Shown in pieces: positions 40,798-53,004 of a stretch of 64,000 nt of DNA. The stretch comes from Schizosaccharomyces osmophilus (taxonomy: Eukaryota > Ascomycota > Schizosaccharomycetes > Schizosaccharomycetales > Schizosaccharomycetaceae). Below the pieces are notes generated by a model. That model had not been told where the DNA came from and made no database searches. It saw only the letters and a list, made by a program, of their open reading frames with translations. The DNA lies in the NCBI RefSeq assembly GCF_027921745.1, contig NC_079238.1, positions 1,612,001-1,676,000 on the forward strand, read 5' to 3'. The translations under genes and the position numbers were made by a program. Numbering within the stretch: position 1 is the stretch's first letter; every line of letters begins with the position of its first letter.

Positions 40798-43700
40798 TTA
40801 AAATCCAAAGCCAGAAGCACCGGTATTGTTGCCTCCAGTAGCCATAGGTCCTTGTGTAAGCATCAAGGTGTTGCCGAGAATGCCAGTACCCAGGTTGCTT
40901 GGTTCCTCATCAGGCTTGGCTGCCCCTTTTTCCTTAATATCCTTTTCCAGAGTCAAGATTTTGGAGAACATTTCAGCTTGGAAGTTAATAAAGTAAGGAT
41001 AAGCGTAATCCTGTAATCCCTTGCGCCAACTAATCTCCATCACTAAGTCATTACGAAGCAAATGATAGCAAGTATATAAGATTGCAGTAAAGCATTCATA
41101 GTTACCGATTTCCACAAAGTATTTCATCAAATCCTCAGCGATCTCAGTTTGGTTGGAATCACGAGCGGTAATAATGGCATCCTTGTAAAATCGATCCTGC
41201 TTTGAAAGTTCAATGGATTGGATCCACCGTCTGTTTTTACGGTAGATGTAAGCTGCAATGCGACGGAATTCAAGCAAAGTATGCTTTTCAAGTCGCCTAG
41301 CTAAGGCAATAGCATCAAATCTATCATAGTTATCAATCGAATCTTGCAAAGATTGGTAATCTTCCATTTCAATCAATAAATCGTTGTAAGCATTGTTGAC
41401 AGCTTCAATATTCAGATGCTGAATAGCAACCATAAAGTTCATAATGAGGGGTGTATTTTCAGACTTTTCAAAGATGCGGATAACACGGGCATGATCAATG
41501 CGAGAAGTTAAAGCAGCCAATAAATCGGTAAGAAGCATAGGATGTTGTTCCAAATAAAAATGCAAGGCTCTATAGTACAACTCCAAGTTTGCCACGTGTA
41601 CAATGATATCCTTAAATGATTGATGATCAAAAGCTTCAGGTTCTTCCATCATTATGGCAGCAGCATTATCGTAACTTTGGTCGTGAACATACAAGAAAAC
41701 GGCTTCGTTCCAAAGGTGTGCTTGATCGCATGCCTTAACAACCTTGGCCATATTGAGTCTACCCCAGAATAGCTTCAAATGCTCCATCAAGCGCTCAGGT
41801 TTGTACTTGGAATAGAGAATAGCAAGCTCAGTATAAAAAGCCATGTGAGCACGTTCCAGTCCTAAACCAGCTTCCATTAGGGAAATTACTTCGTCAAAAT
41901 AGCCGCGGTCCTCATACAAACGAATAAGGAAAGAAAGTTCTTCAGCATGAACAATCAAGTTCAAGCCACAGATTTGAGCTAAACGGAATTCGCGCTGTTC
42001 AATACAAGCAGTACCAACTTGCTTCCATACCTTAATGGAGTTGGCTTTACGAGCGCAATCAACAGCTCCCTGATATTCACTAAGGTAAACCAAAGTAGTA
42101 GCAAGCATGGACCAGTTGGAAATGCTAGAATACATAATTTTGGCGGCTTCATATTTACCACTGCCAAAGCATTCATCACCAACTGCCTTCACATCAGCCA
42201 CATTGGAGCCAATCAAAAAGGTCTCCATCTCGGTCAATTGGTTGGTTCTGGCATATGAAACTAAGATGGCACTGTCAACATCGGGCTCGTGCATCTTGCT
42301 TCTAGCCATAAAGAGGTATTTAATTAAATCTTCATATTTACCAGCTCGAGAGGATAATTCAATAACCTCTTCATAATTGGAGGGATCATTGGCCTTTAGG
42401 TAAGAAGCAATGGCTTCGGAGATTCTAATACCATCCAGTTGTGCCTTGGCTAGACGAGACCAGACTTCAGGTTCGTCCACAATTTCGGCGTATTCTTCAG
42501 CACGATCAAGACTGACAATATCCTCGACGAGAACCTTCATTGCTTCTTCGTGCTTTTGATGAGATTTGTAGATTTTAAAGGCTTCTTCAAACAAGCCGTT
42601 TTCTACTGCAATCTCAGATATTTCTTCAACATCGTAGTTGTGAAGTCGCTCGATATACTCCATGACACGTGACTTATCGGCCTTTATAGCTGTCAAAAAT
42701 AGCAAGTTTTGAAGATTAGCGTTTTCACTAAAGGATGATGGTTGCAAAACGATCTTCTCTAAAAGCTCAATCAATTGACTAGGAAGGTCAACTTCCATAA
42801 GAGAACGAACCACAATGGAAACTGCCTCAGGATCTGAAGATTCAGGAACAGCGGTTGCAATAACTTGGTCAAGCAAAGGTCTGCGGTACAATTGATCTTG
42901 TAATACATCCACCCATAGCTCGGGGTCGCTTCTCTTGAGCAAATAACGAGCCAATTGCTTAAACATTGAATTTTCGTTACAAAGAGCAATTAGCTCACCA
43001 TCATTGGTGCCCTTCTCGTAAGCGATGAAAGCTAAATAAGGATCACGCTTTTCACAATATTTACCAATCGAGAGGGTGTCATATACATTATTCTCCTTAA
43101 GGAAAACCTCTGGATTGTTGTTGGAATCGATGTAGATTTTAGCAAGAGCATCATAGATAGCACGATCTTGATTGCCCGACTGTAATAATGATTCCAAGTA
43201 AGGGAGCAACAATTTGAGACGGTTCCGTCTTTCTACTTCTTCTACCAATTCATCAACAGGAACTTGACCAATAACAGAGTTTAAGAGGGTCTTCACAAAC
43301 TCTTCTTCACAATCCATATCCAACAGAGCCCCAATAACATGTGGGGTTTTCAAAGGATTGATACGTTGCACATAAATTTGGATAAATTGAAGAAGATTAT
43401 TTCGATAAAGGTAGAAGATCAAATCGTTAACAAAGTTATAACGATCGCAAACAAGGATTAATGGAAGTTGATCAGCTAGCTTGGCTTCTTTAAGCAAGTT
43501 TTTAACCTTCTCAGGGTTATAAACGTTATTGTCACGGCAAATACGCTCAACTTCGGTGAATTGGTTCATGAGACAAGCCGCTTGAATGTACTTATAAACA
43601 ACGTCAGCATCTTGAGTAACGTTGACGATGCTACCAAGGTAATAATAAAGGCCCTCAAAAGTCTTGAACTTTTCGAACATGTCAATAAGTCGTTGGGGTC

Positions 43701-45919
43701 CAACTAAATCAGAATAACGAGTAGCAACTTGTACTACTACTTGCAAGTTTTGGCGGAGGTTTGTGCGGAGCATCTCTCTAAGGTAATCATAAACTTCATC
43801 AGGTGAAAATTTGCCGAAATACGACATTAACCATTCAGGATTCAATAAATTAGTATGCACAATGACTCTCTTGATATCTGCGGGTTTCTCGTAAAGCTCT
43901 AAAGCACGCTGAACCAAGCCCGCACGTTCACTAAGAGAAGCAATAGCCTGATGGTCGAAATGAGAAAACATTTGATTGCCAAGGATAGCATCTGCGACCT
44001 GAGGGGCATTGATAAGATTCATCTCGAGCAAACGAGTCTGCAAATGAGCGTGTGCTGGATTATCATCCTTAAGAGCGTCCAACAAAAAGGCAGTAGCCTG
44101 TTGTACAAGGTTTTGAGACATAAAAATATCAACAATCTTTTCCAAGTTCACAGAAGGGTCGCTATTGTACATTTGAGTAGCGAATTCAGCAGCCTGATCA
44201 GGATTAACTCGAACCAAATTTTGCAAAAGCGAAACATAATCTGGAGTGAAGCTCGTTTGGCTTGTGTAGGTAACCAATCTATTAAAGTCACCGAGTTCAG
44301 ACAAGCACATAACCACTTTGTTGGGAACATTAGCTGCTTCATACACTTTCAAAGCCAAGGAAGAATCCACCGGCTTGACAAGGTCACCCAGTGCTTCTGT
44401 ACAAGCAAGCTTGTCCTCGCTGTACCACTTTTCTAAAAGTTGGACGCGGTTTTGAGCAAGCACTGGACGAGCTAACTCTAATGACTCATGTTCATTTAAA
44501 GGACCCTTATCTAACAAGGTGCCGAAATATTGCAAGATAGGGGCTATTTGACCAGGAACAGCAGGTAATTGCTTAAATTGTTCAATAACCTGAGCCGTAC
44601 GTAGGATGCCACGGGGCGAAGAGGCAGCCACTTTAGCGGCATCACCATACTTACCTTGCATCATTAATTGCTGGAATTGTTGAGCATACAAATTGTCAGC
44701 TCCGGGTAAATTGGCACGTGAAGCTAGTCGAACAGCCAATCCTGCATCACTCAAATTGTTTAAGACATAAGGAATAATTGTGTCGGGGTTTATGGAAACA
44801 CTGAGGACTTGACCTTTACGATTAACAGCCATGACACCGTTTACGGATTCATGGGGAGTGGTAACGAAAATAGACTCGCCGGATACACGATTCATATAGA
44901 TGCATTTAGCAGTTTCCAAATCATAAACATGAATAAAACCAAATTTCGTAGAGACATAAGCGACACCATATCTAGGCGCAATTTGAATGGCAATAGGAAA
45001 GTCATTAGCAGCTTCAGGTGGGAAGAAGAGGTCGACGGTTTTCGTAGCAAAAGCAGGATTATTAGGATTGCGATCGATTTCAACAATACTTAATTTGGAA
45101 CCGGAGGGTAACCGGCTGGCAAGGGCAAGCACTTGTACATCATAACTGAGGCCTTCTGGTCGGATAACGGCAAAGGCAGAGGCATGGCTTTCTAAAGGTT
45201 GACTAACTTTTCTCTTCTTGGAGTAGAGTTGTAAGTTACCGGCAATGCGATTGTCCCGCGATGAGATACCAATAAGGGTAAACCATTCTTCATTATAATT
45301 GCTTCTGTACGAAATGATTTGTGTTCCGTTCAAAGAGCTGTGACGATCAAACATTTTGACGGGATCAGACCCTGTAAGAGACCAATGGTATACGGAAGTA
45401 TCGGTAACAATACCGATGGTAGAGTCACTGATCCAAGTCCAATAAACAACCTCTTGAGTCATCACAAAGCTGTTCAACTTGGCTTTGGCTTCTAAATCAA
45501 ACACCTGAAGTTGTTTTTGAGCCTTCAAGGCAATAATCATCTTTTTTGGATGCATAATTACTGAATCAGCGGAAATGGGTCGACGAACCACATCTTGAGG
45601 GTTCTCAAGGTCAACGATTACTACTTGATTGGCGCCGTTGGAATTATCGCGAATACTACAACAGAGAAAGAGTGTTAGTATGTGGTCTGAGGATCTCACG
45701 CTCATTTGCAAACCAGAGTTTTTCAGAGATGCACAAAATAAAAGTCCTTACCAAACATATTTTTCTGATTGAAGAGTAACATTGGTAAAGCCAAATGAAG
45801 GCTGAACTCCCAAAGAAGCCAGCTATAGAACCAAGTTAGCTTCTCCATTTAAATACCTTTTTTTAACCAGAACATACCTGTAATACTTCACTGAACCGTA
45901 TTGGTAATTGTTGAGCCAT
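40798..45919 (-). CDS. chc1: Clathrin heavy chain Chc1
   Basis: Leg of the clathrin triskelion; coats vesicles at the plasma membrane, endosomes and Golgi. Three exons: 45878-45919, 45752-45822, 40798-45655, giving 1656 aa (donors GTATGT and GTAAGG). Starts [14 protein letters not shown] then [20 protein letters not shown]. Seven-bladed propeller about 1-330, linker, then CHCR helical repeats to about 1590 and the trimerisation end. The C-terminus ends TGASGFGF. Length and start match the family. One region near 41982-42260 gives a chance frame on the other strand only. Confidence 0.97.
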
Positions 45920-46702
45920 TTTTTTAGTCCACGGCTGGCAATGCGTCGTGGTAGAGAGAGGGAGACGGTAAGTTCGAAATCGCAGGGGCTGGTGACGCCA
46001 GGTTCCTTACCCTTTTGTTCGCGAACAAGAGGAAGGGTGAGGCAGACCTCTGTGAAAGTAAGAATTATAGATAAAAACAAATGGATTGGTCAAGGTAGTA
46101 AATCGTGAGTTTTTTTTATTCTTTTTTGTCGTGAATCTTAGTCCCGGTATGGGCTTGTTTTGATCTTGGGTTGAGTCGCTTCAATAAATACACTCATAAA
46201 GTGGAAGAATCCTACTTCTCATATGTACATCAGGAATCATTTTCACGTCTTTTGACCATTCTACAGTAATAGCTTAAAAACTGGGAAGAAAGTCTTTTGC
46301 TTTCTGTATCTGACAAGCTCTACATCAATATTTCTGGAACACCATGGTACCGAACAACAAAAATACAAAAGATGAAAACTATCAACCAAAGAAAGATTGA
46401 CGAGTGAAATTATGTAGTGCATACAACAATACAAACTACTGGAAATCCCGTCGTTGCGTCTTTAGATTTTGACGCCCTTAGGACAATTAAACTATGTGCT
46501 TGCTCCTACCTAACAGATAGCCTTACCATAATACCTCTCTTGATGTTACGGCTTCTACCTTAACCTACGATCAATATAAATAGTAATAATCCCTACTCTG
46601 ATATCCATTGATATTGTGCCCTGACATAACCCATTTATATGTTGAGGAACTGTATTTTATATAACACACACAGTTGCTGTGTCTATGAAAACCATACAAA
46701 AA
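45920..46702. other. Intergenic, chc1 promoter and rpl20 3' side
   Basis: About 780 bases, AT-rich on the right. A short frame at 45908-46108 overlaps the chc1 start on the other strand and is not convincing. No gene seen. Confidence 0.55.
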
Positions 46703-47233
46703 TTAGTAGAAAGTGGTAGGGCGGTGAGGAGCAAAGACCTTCTTGCCAGCCAAGCCGAGAGTACCAGTACGGCGGTGAGGGAGAGGGAACTTCAACTTGG
46801 GATCGAGAAGTTGCTTGACGTAGCTACGGCGAACTTCTTCCTTGTTCTCAACGGTAACCACCTTGAGAATACGGATGCTACGGAAACGAGCACGGTGACG
46901 AGCAGCCATATCTTGGTACATGCCTTCGACAGCGCCAACACGGGTGGTGTCGCGGAATTCCTTGTACATGTTGTGAGTACCGGAGCGAGAGTCATAACGA
47001 ATCCAGATACCAAAAACCTTAGGTTGAAGAGGCTTGGGTTCGTGAATTTGGTTAATGGCAACAATTTCACCAGTGGCCTTCTTGACCTTGTTGATCATCT
47101 TCAAGAAGTACCAGTAACGAGACTTGGCGACAGATTCGTTAGGAGCAAACAAACGCATACGGAATAACTTAGGAACAGGTTCCTGTTCAGTTGGGACCTT
47201 GCGGCCGACGACTTGATACTCCTTAAGTGCCAT
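46703..47233 (-). CDS. rpl20: 60S ribosomal protein L20 (eL20, L18a family)
   Basis: Large-subunit protein, 176 aa from ATG 47233 ([16 protein letters not shown]). The frame opens three codons earlier at a TTG, which is not a start. Family blocks: [58 protein letters not shown] (parts). C-terminus ends [10 protein letters not shown]. Single exon. A HomolD box lies about 57 bases upstream in reverse. Confidence 0.97.
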   Translation of the reverse strand: MALKEYQVVGRKVPTEQEPVPKLFRMRLFAPNESVAKSRYWYFLKMINKVKKATGEIVAINQIHEPKPLQPKVFGIWIRYDSRSGTHNMYKEFRDTTRVGAVEGMYQDMAARHRARFRSIRILKVVTVENKEEVRRSYVKQLLDPKLKFPLPHRRTGTLGLAGKKVFAPHRPTTFY

Positions 47234-47289
47234 TTTCCCCAAATTGGTGTAGTCTACGAAAGTTTTGTTGCTCTGTTCAAGGTATAGTT

Positions 47290-47297
47290 TGTGACTG
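47290..47297 (-). promoter_or_regulatory. HomolD box of rpl20
   Basis: CAGTCACA on the minus strand, about 57 bases before the rpl20 ATG; the fission yeast ribosomal protein core promoter box. Confidence 0.8.
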
Positions 47298-47528
47298 CGA
47301 ATTTCAACAACACATTTTAACGGATTTGTAAGCGTTGCGGTAAATCTTCACCACTATCCTCCACTTATTGTTTACATAGTTTTTAGAAAGAAGTCTCAAA
47401 AATAGTTAATTTTATCAAAATTAAGGTCGTTGGTGCCTTTAGAATTTCATTTAAATTGATTTTAAATTGTTAGAAGTGGAGACGATAGCCATTTGAGACA
47501 CTAGTTATTGTACAGTATAAGTTATTCC

Positions 47529-47558
47529 AAAAAAAAAAAAAAAGAAAGAAAGAAAGAA
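47529..47558. repeat. Poly-A then GAAA repeat
   Basis: A run of 15 A then three to four GAAA units, in the promoter shared by rpl20 and rmi1. Poly(dA:dT) of this kind tends to keep nucleosomes off. Confidence 0.8.
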
Positions 47559-47678
47559 TTAAACAGAGACTACTCCCGCTGTAGCCACCTGTGATTCAAT
47601 GGTCCATAAAAACGTTCTCAAAGAAGACGCCGGCAGTAGCTTACCCTTAGCTGAAAAGTGCTAGAAAACCAAGCAAAG

Positions 47679-48392
47679 ATGACGGATACGATGCTACTCA
47701 GGGAGATGGAACAAAGAGGAATCCCTTTACAGGATTCATGGCTTTTGTTAGTCGTAAATCACCTTGTTCATCAAAGGAAATACGCTCGAGAAAACATAAC
47801 AACCGAACTCGTCTTTCCCTTTTTCATGGCATCCGATATCCGTACTTCTACATCTGGAGCAGGTGCTGCAGCCTATGATATCTCCAGCCAGCATAATATC
47901 ACACTTTCAAACCCGTTGTTGGTACAAGTGGTCAGAATCAGGGAAATTGGGAAAAGTATCGTAAGCCAGCTTGAGTATTTAAATCAATTGGAAGAACGAA
48001 AAAACCTTAAAGGCCAGCAAATTATTCGGCTAGTAGACGAGGAAGATCAAGAAGACAAAGAAGGAGATGACAGCGGTATTGCTGAGGCACAGGAAGCCAT
48101 ATTCGACGGAAAAGGTTTTAAGTATATGTGTCGACTGGTGTTAGAAGATGCGAATGGACAAAGATTCTATGGTATGGAATGGAAGCCGATTCCGGGAATT
48201 CAGCTCGACACGGATCTGGGAACAAAACTTGTTATTCATAATGCCCAGGTAAAGAGGGGGACTCTTCTTCTCACTCCCGAAAACACAAAGATATTAGGAG
48301 GGAAGATTGATGAATGGAACCGAGAATACTTTCCGAAGAAATTATTGCAAGAACTAAAAGAGGAATTGGAGACGAATAAAGTAAAGGCTTAA
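47679..48392 (+). CDS. rmi1: RecQ-Top3 partner Rmi1
   Basis: OB-fold subunit of the Rqh1-Top3-Rmi1 complex that dissolves double Holliday junctions. 237 aa from ATG 47679 (MTDTMLLREMEQRGIPLQDSW begins it, in part). Seen: the three-helix N-terminal part, the FFMASDIRTST link, LLVQVVRIREIGKS and the OB strands FKYMCRLVLEDANGQRFYGMEW and GTKLVIHNAQVKRGTLLLTPEN (parts). An acidic loop about residues 120-140 sits inside the OB fold. The stop codon overlaps that of myh1 on the other strand. Confidence 0.9.
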   Translation: MTDTMLLREMEQRGIPLQDSWLLLVVNHLVHQRKYARENITTELVFPFFMASDIRTSTSGAGAAAYDISSQHNITLSNPLLVQVVRIREIGKSIVSQLEYLNQLEERKNLKGQQIIRLVDEEDQEDKEGDDSGIAEAQEAIFDGKGFKYMCRLVLEDANGQRFYGMEWKPIPGIQLDTDLGTKLVIHNAQVKRGTLLLTPENTKILGGKIDEWNREYFPKKLLQELKEELETNKVKA

Positions 48393-49858
48393 GCTTCAGT
48401 TTTCACATTTTTTAGCTTTGCCGAAATAAGAGTGGGAGCTTTAAAGTTCGATAAAGTAGTAAGCTTCCTCTTTTTCAAATCCAAGGCTCCTCGGTAGTTT
48501 TTAAGTCCAAGTTCACACATACCTACATGTTCCAAATCCGATTGAGATATCCAAAAAAAGTCTTCTTTCGTTTTAGTCTCGGGTGTTACGATAGCATAAA
48601 ACACATGGCTTGTTTTTCTTATATGACTAAAAATATGAAGATACCTTCCACGTGTTTGATGTTTTTTTACACATAAGTTTTCTTCTTGCAACCACAAGTC
48701 TAGACACCTCTGGAATTCGGCTTCCATATCTTTTGGCCAGGCATTTTCTCCATATTCAATTGTCGGAAAATCCCATAATCCCGCTAAAAGACCTACCGTA
48801 GGTCTCTTTCTAATTAAATATAGCTTTTCTTTTGTTTCTGGGTCTGTCTTTTGAAATATCACAACTAAAGCCCTTTCTTCTCTTTGCTTTGTCTTTTGCG
48901 GTCGAATGGGATACCTGTTTACCACCCAATTTTGCAATGTTTCAGCGGACGGGGGGTCTACTGAACAAATATTGCAGGGTCCTATCATTCTTGTTAGCTT
49001 ACAAAAAAGGAATTTTAGAGTAGCTCACCATCTTCAATATCATATTTTAATTCCTTTCTGTCTGAAATTATGATTTGTTCTTGATAGCCTTTGCAAATAT
49101 CCGAAATAGGACAAATGGAACATTGAGGGCTCTGAGGAGTACAGGTGACAGCGCCAAGTTCCATCAATGCTTGATTAAAATCGCCTGGGCGCTCAGGATC
49201 CACCAATGCGTTCGCTAGTTCCCTGTTGAGCGTTAGTAAACAATGTCGTAAACAATACGAGTTTGTACCAGATAAGAGTATTTGCCTTTCCTTTGCTACA
49301 GTCGCTATGAACGGCAAACGCTCGGCTCAAAACACGGATCACATTCCCATCCACAATTCCGGTACGTTGTTTCCAAGCAATACTTAATACAGCACCAGCC
49401 GTATAAGGCCCAACGCCAGGGATATCTTTGGCCCATTTCTCAGCACTTAGAGGGATTTCACTTGGTATTAGCCCAGCTAGGTACTGACAAGCCTGATGTA
49501 GACGTTTGCAACGCGTGTAGAACCCCATACCTGACCATAACGGCATGACCTGCGTATTGTAATCAGCTTCAGCACAAGCTTGAAGAGTAGGAAGAGTCTC
49601 CATCCATTTATTGTAATATCTTTTTACGGTTTCTACGCGCGTTTGTTGTAGCATAATTTCCGATACCAACACTTCGTACAGCCGCTGTACAGGGGACTCC
49701 CATTCGTTTAAAGGTGCATCTTTTTGGGGAAGATCGCATCCTTGTTTTCGCCATGGCAATACGCGCTTTGTTTCTTCATAGAAATCTATCAGATGTTTTC
49801 GAAATTGCTTTATTTCATCTTCATTATAGGAGTGTAAATTTAGAGAATGGCTAGACAT
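48389..49858 (-). CDS. myh1: Adenine DNA glycosylase Myh1 (MutY)
   Basis: Removes adenine paired with 8-oxoguanine, the second step of the GO repair path. Three exons: 49269-49858, 49029-49222, 48389-48981 (donors GTACAA and GTGAGC, both away from consensus), 458 aa. Seen: SEIMLQQTRVETV with catalytic Glu67, HhH block DIPGVGPYTAGAV, catalytic Asp170 in VDGNVIRVLSR, a 4Fe-4S loop C-x6-C-x2-C-x5-C in exon 2, and a C-terminal MutT-like domain (LLAGLWDFPTIEYGE, TRGRYLHIFSHIR) that checks for 8-oxoG. Ends within the rmi1 stop on the other strand. Confidence 0.95.
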
Positions 49859-50533
49859 CTTCGCAGCATATAAAATAAAATATATATTGTAAATCTATAA
49901 ATATACGAGTTTCTTTTAGAAGTTTTTTGTGCAGCAAGTCACCACGAGTTGCTGGCTGTTTTTTAGAATCTGGTTGGTTGTAAATTTTGGTCGCTTTTCC
50001 GAATCTTGTATCGAAGCGAAATTGAATACTTTTGAATGTCGTGTCGAGCTTTTATGAACAAAAAGTGGTTTCCAAGTACAACGCAATTCGGCCCAATCCT
50101 TTTAGCAAAGCCATCAAAGGAAAAGTCAACTACAAACATTAATACTTTGAGTACGCGTTCACACAAAGGTTTATATTGTCAGAATGTTATTCATTTTATT
50201 GGTTTTTGTTCTAAAAGTATTAGTATTACTCAAAAAAATAAAAAATAAAATTTGACATATCGCCAAATTGTATATCAAGCAAACAAAACTTCTATAACGA
50301 AAAAAATAGTATAACAATGGTTCCAGGAGAACTTCAAGAAATCATGAGAAAAAAAAAAACTAAACATATAAAGTAATAGTATATATATATATATATATAT
50401 ATAAATATATATCAATAAAATAGATAAATTAGAAATTAAAAACATTTTCCTTTTTTTTTATTCTGAAGCAGAAACGTAAAAGGCAAGGAACGACTTAAAA
50501 ACCGGATCACCGATTTTGAAAAGGACGTAATAT
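49859..50533. other. Intergenic, myh1 promoter and sxa1 3' side
   Basis: ACGCGT box at 50154-50159 about 295 bases before the myh1 ATG, and a long (AT)n run. No gene seen. Confidence 0.55.
50381..50403. repeat. (AT)n microsatellite
   Basis: About 11-12 AT units, self-complementary, downstream of sxa1. Confidence 0.85.
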
Positions 50534-52108
50534 CTACATAACAACGAGGAGAAGGAAAGAAGTCATAATTGTAAACAAGGAATACATACTGTATTTGCCA
50601 AAAGCCGAGGCCACAGACTCTTCACTTTCACTAGCGCTACTTTCTAGCAATGTGCTATTAGCACCAGGAGTACCGGTTAAAGGAACGCTCGAAGAACCAA
50701 TATTATAACCATCACTAACGGTAGCAGAAGCAGCGGGCTTGGCGGTTGATACCCCACTTAGAGCGGAAGCGATGTTACCAACTTCAACGCCAGAACCAGT
50801 GGCATTCTTACGGAGGTTGGCGAACCCAATTTTTTGGGCATCCCAATCGTAGGCAGCATAGATATTCTGCAGAAAATACTGACCAAGGATGCAAGATTGA
50901 GAGGAAGGAACAAAAGCCAGGTAACAAAGTTCTTGTCCTTGGTATGGTTCACGAGCAATCACTAATTGCCCCATAGGGATTTGGAAGGAAGCGTCACCTT
51001 GGAAATTAAATTGGACGTAATCAGAATCCGAAAAGGAGTTACAGTAAACGACTGGATATCCTTGAGTGTTTATGAATCCAGAATAACGGTCAGCAATCGC
51101 TTCAACGGCATTTTCAGGCATGTATAACAAAACGGTACCGGTGTCAACAGTGGCATTTTGGTTTACTTGGGAACTAGAATCGGACTTGTCAAATGACAAA
51201 TTCTTTGAGTTTTCTTGGTTGGATGAGTCGGGCATACTCAAACTTTCCAAAAATACAGAATAGAAATTACTGTCATCAGAAATGTCTAACCAATGGAAAT
51301 TGCCGTCAATTCTAGCTTTATTATAACCACCAAATATCAATTCACCTTCTTGCGCATTGAGGTAGATACCAAAGGAATAGGAGTTGATTAGGCCAGAAGT
51401 ATAAAGCTGTTCGACAATGGTAGGAGGTGAATAAGCGACTGCGCGATTGTTCGATGAAACACCAACAATGGTCATTCCTGGGGACAAACCGATGATTCCA
51501 GGGGTAATGCTAATCTGGTTGGAATCGTATTCACGAGTGGCGACACCAAAAGTGAAATTGTCAAGAGATAATCCAGCAAAATAAGCCTTGTCAACCATGT
51601 TGTATCCGATAGCAGTGGTATTATCACCATAACTAGTAAGGAAACCGATGATGTTGTTACTGGTCAACTTTGCACTTGTATCGGAGAAGTCATAGCACGT
51701 ATAATTGGAGCAAATGCCCTGCAAGTCAGATGTACTTCTGCCAGGCTCCATGTTGCCCCCAAATTCGGAAGGATCCAGGGCTGAAACATTAGATGCGGTA
51801 ACCCAGGTGTAAGGGCTACCAGTGTCCAGTGTCAAAGAAAAATTTCTCTTTTTCTCACCCATTATAATACTAGCAAAGTAGCTTCCTGTGTTAGTATACT
51901 CCAAATCCAGGAGAGGATAGCCGTAACCATCTCGCTTCGACAAGAAACGAGTTCGTTCAAATTCTGCAGAGTCATCTTGAGCATATGAATGTCTCAATCC
52001 CATAACGACAGACTTTCCACCGTCATCCGTGTCAACAACGGTTGCAGAACAAAGTCGATGTGCAGTCTGCAATACACAGGCTGCTGCCCATAAAAGAGAG
52101 AACTTCAT
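50534..52108 (-). CDS. sxa1: Aspartyl protease Sxa1
   Basis: Pepsin-family protease of the yapsin type; in S. pombe Sxa1 is linked to breakdown of mating pheromone. 524 aa, single exon. Signal peptide about 1-22, a pro-region ending at the dibasic KR59, catalytic motifs DTGS at 95-98 and DTG at 322-324, many N-glycosylation sites, then a Ser/Thr/Ala-rich stalk and a C-terminal hydrophobic end, which fits a GPI-anchored or membrane-held enzyme. The second motif reads VDTGTVLLYM. The symbol follows from position (SPAC26A3.01); S. pombe has a second yapsin-like gene. Confidence 0.87.
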   Translation of the reverse strand: MKFSLLWAAACVLQTAHRLCSATVVDTDDGGKSVVMGLRHSYAQDDSAEFERTRFLSKRDGYGYPLLDLEYTNTGSYFASIIMGEKKRNFSLTLDTGSPYTWVTASNVSALDPSEFGGNMEPGRSTSDLQGICSNYTCYDFSDTSAKLTSNNIIGFLTSYGDNTTAIGYNMVDKAYFAGLSLDNFTFGVATREYDSNQISITPGIIGLSPGMTIVGVSSNNRAVAYSPPTIVEQLYTSGLINSYSFGIYLNAQEGELIFGGYNKARIDGNFHWLDISDDSNFYSVFLESLSMPDSSNQENSKNLSFDKSDSSSQVNQNATVDTGTVLLYMPENAVEAIADRYSGFINTQGYPVVYCNSFSDSDYVQFNFQGDASFQIPMGQLVIAREPYQGQELCYLAFVPSSQSCILGQYFLQNIYAAYDWDAQKIGFANLRKNATGSGVEVGNIASALSGVSTAKPAASATVSDGYNIGSSSVPLTGTPGANSTLLESSASESEESVASAFGKYSMYSLFTIMTSFLLLVVM

Positions 52109-53004
52109 TTTCTACTAGCAATATAAACTTTCAAGTTGAACGTGGCTTTCAAATGGTCCTTTCCTTTGTAACTTATACCTAACCACCCAATTAATGGGTT
52201 CTTGTGGTAGTTGGTTCTTGGTGAGTTTATTCCCTCTTCCTCAGCTGTCAATATAGCGTAAGCCGCTCGGAATTGCAACAAAGAGCATTCATGTTTTGTG
52301 AAGTCATACTCTCCGATTTATGAGAAGAGTGGAATACGACATTGTTAAATGATTTTAAGGGATGGATATGAAACTAGGTTCCAGTTCAGTAATAAACAGA
52401 CAAACAAATAAATTGTCTCTTTGTGAGAGAAATACATAAAAGCAATAATTTCAACTGAAAAGAAATTATATTAATTATATTAAAAAATAAATAAAAATTT
52501 GGTCTGTCCGTATTGACTAGTGAATTTGCAAATGGTTGCATCTTTATAAATAGGGACTATGAATGACAAAACCAAAAATGAATATTGGAAAACAAAACAG
52601 TTATTTTTTTTTTAAAAAAAAAAAAAAGCCATAATCAGAAACGAAAAATTAGGAAAAGACACTTCATCTCCCCATTGCAATGCAATGCATGTAAAAAGAA
52701 AACAAGGAAACAATGCTTGGAATGATTGGTTAGAATAAACTACAAAATAATCCAAAGGAAGTTTTCATACAAAGTAAAACTTCAAATTTCAATAATATCT
52801 ATAAACAGTTACGTCTCTTACTCTCTAGACAGCCTTTGCACTGCTGTTTTGTTGAAACATACAAAAAATTTTATTGTACTCATTAACAATCCAACCTATT
52901 TTCCAATCCATACATTATTGTAGAGAGATTAAAAAGCTCTTTTTTTTTTGTGAAATAACAAAACAAACCAGTACCTAGCTTACGCCCTTTTTTATAAATT
53001 ACGC
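52109..53004. other. Intergenic, sxa1 promoter and rrp9 3' side
   Basis: About 900 bases. AACAAAGAG at 52277-52285 is a weak Ste11 TR-box look-alike read on the minus strand. A T10-A14 palindrome lies at 52604-52627. No gene seen. Confidence 0.5.
52604..52627. repeat. T10-A14 palindromic homopolymer
   Basis: Ten T then fourteen A: a perfect self-complementary block, likely a nucleosome-free stretch. Confidence 0.8.

Larger units (their letters stand above)
47234..47678. other. Divergent promoter, rpl20/rmi1
   Basis: About 445 bases with the HomolD box and the A/GAAA tract listed separately. No gene seen. Confidence 0.6.

Noticed and set aside
52277-52285. Ste11 TR-box upstream of sxa1
   Set aside because: Only a partial match to TTCTTTGTTY and single; not enough to claim mating control.
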